A program made the translations under genes and the position numbers. 64,000 nt of DNA from Aselliscus stoliczkanus. Taxonomy: Eukaryota > Chordata > Mammalia > Chiroptera > Hipposideridae. Position 1 is the stretch's first letter. Every line of letters begins with the position of its first letter. Below are positions 54,961 to 64,000 of this stretch, in pieces. The notes under the pieces were generated by a model. The model was given only the letters and a program-made list of their open reading frames with translations. It made no database searches and was not told the origin of the DNA. The stretch covers positions 60,581,213 through 60,645,212 of the forward strand of contig CM066740.1 in NCBI GenBank assembly GCA_033961575.1. Direction: 5' to 3'.

Positions 54961-57900
54961 CCCAGCTCCTTTTTGTTTTATTGATGGTTTCCTTTGTTGT
55001 GAAAAAACTTTGAAGTTTGATATAATTCCATATGTTCATTTTTTCTTTTACTTCCCTTGCCCATCGGGATGTATCAGTAAAAATTTTGCTCAGTGTAACA
55101 TCTGCAAATTTACTCCCTATGTTTTCTTCTAGGACTTTTATGGTTTCAGGTCTTACATTTAAGTCTTTAATCTGTTTTGAATGTGTTCTTCTATATGGTG
55201 TAAGAAAGTGTTCCAGTTTCATTTTTTTGAATGTGTCAGTCCAATTTTCCCAGCAACATTTTTTAAATAGACCATCTTTACCCCAGTGTAAATTCTTGCT
55301 TCCATTGTCATAGATTAACTGACCATATGTGCCTGGATTTATTTCTGGGTTCTCTGTTCTGTTCCACTGATCTATGTGCCTGTTTTTATGCCAGTACCAT
55401 ACTGCTTTGATTACTGTATCCTTGTAGTATGTTTTGATGTCTGGTAGCATGATCCCCCCAACTTCATTCTTATTTCTCAGGATTGCCAAGGCTATTCAGG
55501 GTCTTTTATGGGTCCATATAATTTTAGGATTATATTTTATATTTCTGTGAAAAATGCCCCTGGTAGTTTGATAGGAATTGCATTGAATCTATACATTGCT
55601 TTAAGCAGTATGGACATTTTAACTATATCAATTCTTCCTATCCATGAGCATGGTAGATGTTTCCATTTATTTGTATCTTCTTTTATTTCTTTCTTCAGTG
55701 TCTTATAATTTTCTGAGTACAGATCTTTTACTTCTTTGGTTAAATTTATTCCTAGGTATTTTTATAGTTCCTGAAACAATTGTAAATGAGACTGTATTCT
55801 TAATTTCTTCTTCTGTTAGTTTACTTTTGGTATATACAAAGGCAACTGATTTCTGAATATTGATTTTGTATCCTGCTACCTTACTGAATTCGTCTATCAG
55901 TTCCAATAGTTTTTTGCTGGAGTCTTTGGGGTTCTCTCTATATAGTATCATATTATCTGCATATAATGACTCTTTTACTTCTTCCTTGCCAATTTGGATG
56001 CCTTTTATGTCTTTTTCTTTTCTGATTGCTGTGGATAGAACTTCCAGAACTATGTTGAATAAAAGAGAAAGTGCACAGCCTTGCCTGTTCCTGATCTTAA
56101 GAGGAATGGTTTTAGCTTTTCCCCACTGAGTATGATGTTAGCTGTAGGTTTATCATATATAGCCCTTATTATGTTGAGATCCATGTATTTGCACTTTACT
56201 AAGAGTTTTTAACATAAATATCTGTTGGATTTTGTCAAATGCTTTTTCTGCATCTATTGATATGACCATGTGATTTTTATTCTTCATTTTGTTGATGTGG
56301 TGTATCACATTAACTGATTTACGGATGTTGAACCAGCCTTGCATTCTAGGGATGAAACCCACTTGATCATGATGTATGATCTTCCTAATATATTGCTGAA
56401 TTCTGTTTGCTAATATTTTATTGAGAATTTTTGCATCTATATTCAACAGGGATATTGGCCTGTAGTTTTCCTTTTTTGTGCTCTCTTTATCTGGTTTTGG
56501 AATCAGGGTGATAGTGGCTTCATAAAAATAATTTGGGAGCCTTCCCTCCTTCTGGATTTTTTTGAATAGTTTGAGAAGAATAGGTGATAGTTCTTTTTTG
56601 AATGTTTGATAAAATTCACTTGTGAAGCCATTGGTCCAGGGCTCTTGTTTGTTAGGAGATTGTCGATTACTGATTCAATTTCTTTGGTAGTAATCAGGCT
56701 ATTTAGATTTTCCGTTTCTTCTTGCGTTAGCTTTGGAAGATTGTCAAATTTGTTGGCATATAGTTGCTCATAGTAATTTCTTAGAATTTTTTGTATTTCT
56801 GTGATGTCTGTAGTCATTTCCCCTCTTTCATTCCTGATTTTACTAATTTGAGTCCTCTCTCTTTTTTTTTTTTTTTTTGAGCCTGGCTAGACGTTTGTCA
56901 ATTTTATTTATCTTCTCAAAGAAGCAGCTGTTGTTTTTTGTGATCTTTTGTATTGTTTTTCTGTTCTCTATATCATTATTTTCCTCTCTGGTCTTTATTA
57001 TCTCCTTTCTTATACTTCTCTTGGGCTTCTTTTGCTGTTCTTTTTTCCAGTTCCCTGAGATGTAAGGAAAACCTGTTGATTTGAGATTTTTCTTCCTTCT
57101 TTAGGTAGGCCTGCACTGCTATGAACTTCCCTCTTAGGACTGCTTTCATTGCATCTCAGAGATTTTGGGTCGTGGTGTTTTCATTTTCATTTGTCTCGAG
57201 GTATCTTTTGATTTCCTCCTTGATCTCATTTGTGACCTACTCACTATTTAGTAGCATATTGTTTAGCCTCCATTTATTTGTCAGCTTTCCATATTTCTTC
57301 TTATAATTGATTTCTAGTTTCATAGCATTGTGGTCAGTGAAGACACTTGAAATGATTTCAATCTTCTTAAATTTATTGAGACTTGTTTTGTGGCCTAACA
57401 TGTGGTCTATCTTGGAAAATGTTCCATGTGCACTTGAGAAGAATGTATATTCTTTAGCTTTGGGGTGATTAACTGAAAATATCAGTTAATCCAGCTGGTC
57501 TAATGTGTCATTTAAGATCACTGTTTCCGCATTGATTTTCTATCTGGAGAATCTGTCCTTTAGTGACAGTGGGATGTTGAAGTGCCCTACTATGATAGTG
57601 TTACTGTTGATCTCCATCTTTATGTCTGACAATATCTGTTTTATATATTCACGAGCTCCTATGTTAGGTGCATGGATGTTTACTAGGGTTATGTCCTCTT
57701 GTTGGATCGATCCCTTTATTATTATTAAGTGTCCTTCTTTGTCCTTTACTATATTCTTCAATTTAAAGTCCATTTTATCTGATAAAAGTATCACTACATC
57801 AGCTTTTTCTCAGTTCCATTTGCATAAAATACTTTACCCCATCCCTTTACTTTCAGTCTGTATGTGTCTTTTGACCTGAGGTGTGTCTCTTGTATACAGC

Positions 57901-58989
57901 ATATGCAGGGGTCTTGCTTTCTTATCCATTCAGCCACCATATGTCTTTTGATTGGAGCATTTAATCCATTTAGATTTAATGTGATTATTGATAGGTGCGT
58001 ATTTGTTGCCATTTTGTTATTTGTGTTCCTAGTCTTCCTTATTTAGGTTGTTTCTCTCTTCTGCTTAAAGAAGACTTTTTAACATTTCCTGCAAAGCTGG
58101 CTTGGTGGTAATGAATTCCCTTAGCTTATTCTTTTCTGGGAAACTCTATATCTCTCCTTCTATTTTAAATGATAACCTTGCTGGATACAGCAATCTGGCT
58201 TGTAGGCCTTCATTTTTCATCACTTTGAAAATCTCCTGCCACTCCCTTCTGTCCTGCAGAGTCTCTGTAGAAAAGTCAGCTGATAATTTTATAGGGGTGC
58301 CCTTGTAAGTAACTTGCTGCCTTTCCCTTGCTGCTTTAAGGATTCTGTCTTTGTCCTTACCCCTTGCCATTTTCACTAAAATGTGTCTTGGTGTGGGCCT
58401 GTTTGGTATTACCTTGGTTGGAAATCTCTGCACTTTCAGGACTTGTATTTCTATGTCCTTTGCCAGGTTAGGGCAGTTTTCAGACATTATTATTCCAAAT
58501 ATGTTCTCAATCCCTTGCTCCCTCTCTTCTCCTTCTGGTATTCCAATGATAGACTAGTTGTTGCATTTGATGTTGTCCCCCAGCTCTCTTAAACTATTTT
58601 CAATGTTTTTCATTCTCTTTTCTTTATGTTGTTGTGCTTCAATGATCTCTGCTATCTTTGTCTTCTAAGTCACTGATTCGATTTTCTGCTTCGTCCAATC
58701 TGCTAGTAATTCCATCAAGTTTGTTATTTAATTCAGTAATTGTGTTCTTAAGTTATAGCTGGTTGCTTTTCATGATTTCTCTATCTGTCTTTATATTTTC
58801 ATTAATTTCCTTGAACGTCCTATTAATTAGTGTTCTGAACTCTGTCTCCGATAGGTTGTTTAGCTCTATTTCCTCTAGTTCCACTGATTCCAGAGGTTTC
58901 TTCTGTTCTTTTATTTGGGTTGTATTTCTTTGTCTCCCCATTCTGGCTTTCTCTTTGTGCTTGCTTTGATATAACAGATAGATCACCTA

Positions 58990-59755
58990 GGTCTCAGTCT
59001 TTTCTGGGTAAACTTTTGTGGTGTGTGTCTTTTATATTTGAGTTACTCAGTCTCCCTATTCTCTTGTGCGTGTATATCTGAGGTGTTCCTTGTGTTGTGT
59101 GTCTTCACCTGTTAAGTTTAGCTTTGATTACTTCTGGCTTGTCAGTAGGTGGGATTGACTCCCAGACTGATTAGCTGTGAGGATCAGCAGTGTCCGCAGT
59201 TTATGAGCTGCTGTGTGAGGGTTGACCCCCCTGATAAGGCTTGGACCCTTTGGGCCCTAGTACCTGTAGTGACTTCCTTTTGGGTGTGACTCTTGTATGT
59301 CAAACACAGAAATGCTCTGGTTTTATCTAAAGTTGGCCTCTGGATATGATGATTCTTATGTCTCTTTGTGTGAGACAAGCTGCAGAGTGATTTTAGAGCA
59401 AAACAGATCAACAAGTACAACCACTGCAGCCACCAAAGGAAATCAAATGCTCTCACATGTAAATAAAAACAACCAACAACCTACAGTCAACTTGTACAGA
59501 AATATCAAACATACAAAAGAAGAAAACAAATAAAAACAAAATAACAACCACACAAAAAGAACAGAAGAGGAAACAGAATACAATATAATATCATAAAATA
59601 AAAAATAGAATAAAAAGGAGAAACCAAATAGCTATACCAAAAAACATATATAAAATTAAAGTAAAATAAAATTTGCAGAAAAAAGGAAAGGAGGAAAAGT
59701 ATAGTTTTGAGAAGAATGAACAAAAGAAGGCAGAAAGTGACGGTGTGAAAGAAAG

Positions 59756-59787
<32 letters not shown>

Positions 59788-61440
59788 TATATTTGTCTAC
59801 AAACCCATATATATGGACATATATTCACCTATATACACCCATATATACGCCTATATTAAAACTAGAAAATGATAATAATGAAATAGAAATAAAAAACAAA
59901 AACAACCAAAACAAGCAACCAATAAACTTGGGGAAAAAAACAAGAAAAAAAAGAGAAAAAAAAACAGTGCCGGTCTTGGCTAAAGTCCAAGCTCTCTTCA
60001 GGTTGTCCTCTGCTGTACAAAAATTCCTCTGCATTTTGTGGGAACAAAGATGGCCACCTGACGGCTAGCGTGATCCTGGCACTGCAGGTTTGTTGTACAT
60101 GAGTGTGGTTGTGACATGTGATTGGTAGGTTTTTACGAAGTCGCTGCCGTTTCTGCTTTTGCCTGTCCCAAGGCAGGCTGCACACCCCAAAGACTCAATG
60201 AGTGTCTTTGGGCACCCTTTCCGTTGACAGCCATGAAGAATGAGAGAGTTACTCACTGCCAAAAGCCAGCTGCCAGGAGTCTGTTAGTGTCTCAGGAGCT
60301 GAACCTGCCCTGCCTCCCAGGCCTTGCCAGAAAGGTGGGGGCGGGGTAGTAGTCTCACTCTGCAGCCTCTTCTGGGGTGGAAATTCTCGACCCCCTACGG
60401 GTAGGAATACCTCTGTAGTCTGCCCCTACCTCTCCATTCAGGGGTCAGTTTAAGACTCTGGTCTGGAGGGGGCCAAGGTTTCTGAGGGAGGGTGGGGGTG
60501 GGTTTTTATTTCTGTAGTTGTTTTTTTGCTTTCTGTAAAATAAACAAACAAAAAAACAAACAAACAAAAAAAGAAAACACAGTCCCAACACTGTTTTGAG
60601 CTAAGGCCTTTGCCTCATATGCTCCAGCAGAGTTCCTGCTGCTCTTCCAAAGAGACTGCCAGGGTTTAGGGGGCTGTGCTACCCTGCAGTGGCTCAAATC
60701 TCCAGTCCGTCTCTGGAGGACCTGCATCACCGGCCACGCACGCGCATGCGCTGCATCTCCCCCCACGGAGTATTCTTTCTTCCTCTGCTCACCTGGTTTC
60801 AGGCTTCTGCCTCGAAACTTGCGCGTGCAGACGCGGTGCTCCTGCTGTGCTCCCGGAGGGACTGCAGGGGTTTAGGAGACTGCTTGCACCCTGCAGTGGC
60901 TCAGATCCCTCTCCGTCTCTCTCGGGGACCTGAGTCTTCGCCAGGTGTGCACTGCGTCTCCTCGCGTGAGTGTTCTTTTTTCTCTGCTTGCCCCACTTCA
61001 AGCTTCTGCTTCAGAACCTGCACACCGAGGTGCTCTTGCTGCACTCCACAGGACCTGGTAGGCACAGAGACTGATCTCTGAACTGGGTGGGTGTAGGGAT
61101 TGATCTTGCCCTGTCGCTGCTGCACTCTGTACCCTGCTTCCTAGGGAGCCATGGGTGTAGCTCGTATCTCTGCAAGCTCATCTCCGCTCTCTCCTCCCCT
61201 GCTCACCTGCAGACTGTCATGCTCTTGCTATACTCTAGATGGGCCACGGGGCGCAGGGAGCAAGCAGTGGGATCACTCACTGATCTGCTCTCTGAAGCTC
61301 GGTGCCTCAGCAGTCATGGGTGCGGGCTACATGTCACACCTCTTGCCGCCTTCTTCCCCCACTTGCCTGGCATGCCCACCTTACAGCAATCATTGTGTGA
61401 GACTCTTAGTTGCTCTGTGTGACGAGTAAACATCCCGTGT
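58990..61440 (-). promoter_or_regulatory. Long 5'UTR of the older L1, with about 206-bp tandem units
   Basis: GACTGCCAGGGTTTAGGGGG at 60654 and GACTGCAGGGGTTTAGGAGA at 60860 begin two related units, each holding CACCCTGCAGTGGCTCA-like wording. More decayed units follow to about 61400. The proximal part (59390-59990) is strongly A-rich, with an (AT)n tract at 59771-59792. The monomer differs from the 111-bp one in the younger L1s. Confidence 0.5.
59771..59792. repeat. (AT)n tract
   Basis: Eleven AT units following an A14 run. Confidence 0.85.
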
Positions 61441-63540
61441 TGGATGAAGGATATTTAATTGAATTTTTGTTTTTTTATTTTCGAGTTTTAAGTGTTGTTT
61501 GAATATTCTGGATAACAGTTTTTTATCTGTTTGTGTGTTTTGCAAATATTTTCTCCCATGCTGTGGCTTGTCTTCTCATTCTCCTGACATTGTCTTTTGC
61601 ATAGCAGAAATTTTTAATTTGAATGAAGTCCATCTTATCCATCATTTCTTTCATGAATCATGTGTTTGGTGTGGTATCTAAAGGAGCATTACTGGACCAA
61701 GATCATCTAAGTTTCTCCTATGTTCTCTTCTAGGAATTTTATGGTTTTACATTTTACGTTTAGGTCTATGATCCATTTTAAGTTAATTTTTATAAAGGGC
61801 ATAATGTCTGTGTGTAGAATCATATTTTTATATGTAAATTTCTAGTTGTCCCAGAAGCATTTGTTGAAGAAACTATCTTTGTTCTATTGTATTTCCTTTG
61901 TTTCTTTGTAAAAGATCACTTGACTATATATATTTGTTTTGTTCCATTGATCAAATTATTTTTTCTCTAATATGATACCAATACCAAACTTTTCCCTCTA
62001 GCTTTATTGAACATAATTGACAAAATTCTACACATTTAATGTGTACAATATGATGTTTTGATATACATATACTCATTATATTCCATGGATAGATCCCACT
62101 AATCATGGTGTATGACCCTCTTAATGTGCTGTGAATTGGATTTGCTAGTATTTTATTCAGAATTCTTGCATCCATGTTTATCAGAGATATTGAATGGTAA
62201 TTTTCTTTTCTTGTAGTGTTATTGTATGGCTTTGGTATCAAGGTAATGCTAGTCTTGTAAAATTAATTTACAAGTGATTTCCTCCTCTTATATTTTTTAA
62301 TGAGTTTAAGAAAAATTGGCATTAATTCTTTTTTAAACATTTGATAGAACTTTTCAATGAAGCCATCATTCCTGGACTTTTCTTTATAGGGAGGCTTTTG
62401 TATATAGATTCAATTCTTATTAACTAGTGGTTTGTCTAGAATTCCTATTTCTTTGTGATTCATTCTTGGTAGGATGCATCTTTTTAACAATTTATCCATT
62501 TCTTTTTTTTCTTCTTCTTCTTTTTTATTATTATTTTATTTTAATTAGTCATTTCTTCTAAGTTATCCAACTTGATGCTATATGATGATTTATAGTAGTC
62601 TCATGATTTTTTGTATTTCTGTGGTATCTGTTGTAATGTCTCTGCTTTCATTCCAGACTGTTTTTATTTGAGTCTTCTCTTTTATTTTTCTTAATTTTGG
62701 TTAAGCACTGTCAATTTTGTTTATCTTTTCAAACATTCAACCCTTAGTTTTGTTGATCTTTGATATTGTTTAGTATCTATTTCATTTATTTCTGCTCTGA
62801 TCTGTTTTTTATATTCATTCTTCTGTAAATATTAGGCTTAGATTGGGCTTTTTCTAGTTTCTTTAAGTATAAAGTTAGATTGTTTATTTGAAATCTTTCT
62901 CTTTTCTTTTTTCTTAATTTTTAAAAATTTTTCAATTATAGTTGATGTACAATATTATACTAATTTCTGGTATTCAATATAGTGATTAAATATTTATATA
63001 ACTTACAAAGTTATCACCCAAAAATATCTAGTACCCATCTGACACTATACATAGTTATTACAATTTATTGAGTATATTCCCTATGCTATACTTTACATTC
63101 CCATGACTATCTTGTAACTACCAATTTGTACCTTTTAATCCTTTTCCCTTTCATCCTTTCTTAACTCCCCTCCCATCTTAAAGAAGTCCCTCTAAGATTC
63201 CTTGATACTGGTTTGGTAGTGATGAACTCCTTCAGCTTTTTCTTGTCTGGGAAACTCCTTATCTGGCTTTCAATTCTAAAAGATAGCTTTGCTGGGTAGA
63301 AAATCTTGGTTGTATATCATTGCTTTTCATCACTTGGAATATTTCCTGCCACCCCCTTCTTGCCTGCGAAGTTTCTGTTGAGAAATCAGCTGCCAGTCTT
63401 ATGGGGACCCCCTTGTACATAACTAACTGCTTTTCTCTTGCTGCTTTTAAGATAATCTCTTTGTCTTTAACCTTTGATATTTTAATTATGATGTGTCTTA
63501 GTATGGGCCTCTTTGGGTTCACTGGAGGTGGCCTGGTATT
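61441..63540 (-). mobile_element. Composite of older L1 fragments
   Basis: Minus-strand old ORF2 (61455-62900, with [33 protein letters not shown] and 'FMNKIDSA'-like remnants). An L1 3'-end fragment is nested at about 62915-63190, and another short one at about 61985-62080. Then part of an ORF1 (63500-63190, ILRHIIIKISKVKDKEIILK, ADFSTETSQARRGWQEIFQV). Heavily decayed. Confidence 0.7.
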
Positions 63541-64000
63541 GCACTGACAAGGTATGAAGTGTGCCACTGGGCGTGTCAGCCCTGAGACCTCCTGGGAGGT
63601 GCCTCTCTGCAGGCCAAATTCAGCCTTTGCCTGTGCCATACCCAGGGTCACCTGGCATAAGCCACCAGGAGTCCATAGATGTCATCCCTCCCATGCTGGA
63701 CTTGAAGGTGCCAGAGAGAGGCTAAGCTGTGAACTGAGGCTGGCTACTTCTAGGGCTGGGCTTGGGGCTTCTTAGCAAAAGGTGCAGGGCATGCTGAGGC
63801 TATATGCTATTTGTTTGGGGTTTGTGAACCTTTGAGTGTTTTTAGGAAAGTCTGCATCAGGAGCTAACACAGGCCATTTGTATGGAAAGCCACTGGAGGT
63901 AGTTTGGGTGAGCCCACAAATTGGGTGGGTTGGGGTCTTAGGGAATCATCGGGCTGGGGCAAACAGTGCTAGTTAGATTGATTGAAACAGATATTGCAGC
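63541..64000. other. GC-richer sequence, not recognised
   Basis: It follows an abrupt break in the L1 ORF1 match at about 63530. CpG-poor but G-rich (TGGGTGGGTTGGGGTC near 63920). It may belong to an old LTR or L1 5' region. No family or gene can be supported. A 73-codon frame at 63554-63775 has no recognisable homology. Confidence 0.35.

Larger units (their letters stand above)
48372..54968 (-). mobile_element. Near full-length younger L1 (about 6.6 kb) nested in the older L1
   Basis: It is flanked by a perfect 14-bp target duplication, CTTTTTGTTTTATT (48358-48371 and 54969-54982). In minus-strand order: 5'UTR (about 54960-53830), ORF1 split by a SINE, ORF2 (52730 to 48899) and a 3'UTR ending near 48395. 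The full 5' end and small target duplication mark an ordinary target-primed insertion. ORF2 has an early nonsense codon (51951-51953) and later frameshifts, so it is inactive. Confidence 0.9.
47136..61440 (-). mobile_element. Near full-length older L1 hosting a younger L1
   Basis: It occupies 47136-48371 (3'UTR and ORF2 C-terminus) and 54969-61440 (rest of ORF2, ORF1, long 5'UTR). The ORF2 start near 58012 reads MATNTHLSIITLNLNGLNAP and keeps QETHLRSKDTYRLKV; RT pieces lie at 56817-55703. ORF1 lies at about 58986-58080 (MGRQRNTTQIKEQKKP start near 58940; ALPSQNER-like CTD lost). The 5'UTR (about 58990-61440) is over 2 kb and differs from the 5'UTR of the younger L1. Many stops and shifts make it dead. 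Confidence 0.8.

Noticed and set aside
59505..60068. Overlapping 107-131 codon frames with lysine- or phenylalanine-rich products
   Set aside because: They are translations of an A-rich, low-complexity part of an L1 5'UTR.

Overview
This 64 kb window is mammalian nuclear DNA. The only host gene I can support is the 3' end of HECW2 (NEDL2), an E3 ubiquitin ligase, on the + strand. Six exons (7537-28516) encode about the last 266 residues, most of the HECT domain, including the catalytic cysteine. They splice in frame with consensus or near-consensus sites and end at a TAA stop. A long 3'UTR follows, probably to about 32.6 kb. The rest is intron or downstream intergenic DNA. No bacterial-type genes, CRISPR arrays or true tRNA/rRNA genes are seen.

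The host is most likely a bat, perhaps a rhinolophoid or other Yinpterochiroptera. The tRNA-derived SINEs start with GGGCCGGCC, and the long form ends in a CCCCAATAAAATCTTT-type tail. There are many L1s with one recurring 3'UTR type, plus mariner elements. The species assignment is inference.

Layout: 1-7.5 kb is HECW2 intron with SINEs and a rearranged L1 derivative (1.68-4.88 kb). 7.5-28.5 kb holds the six exons, with introns carrying a second copy of the derivative (8.25-10.38 kb), older L1s, a twin-primed L1 (15.3-16.4 kb), a hAT-type MER repeat and a 1.28 kb mariner (25.3-26.6 kb). 28.5-32.6 kb is 3'UTR, with a 79-bp mariner-type hairpin beside an AT microsatellite. 32.6-39 kb is intergenic, with SINEs, MIRs, an LTR-like segment and an L1 broken by a mariner and a SINE. 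39-63.5 kb is a thicket of nested L1s, several with visible target-site duplications.

The main discovery candidate is a family of non-autonomous L1 derivatives. Three copies at different loci share the same rearrangements: ORF2 is reduced to part of an endonuclease lacking the catalytic-glutamate segment, the RT is gone, and a second diverged L1 3'UTR segment is inserted. Two copies keep the whole 5'UTR and one keeps an apparently intact ORF1. This looks like a HAL1-style element. Other notable points are 111-bp tandem monomers in the L1 5'UTRs, a 240-bp nearly identical tract carrying the same nonsense codon in two otherwise diverged L1s (likely gene conversion), and a mariner/MITE pair.
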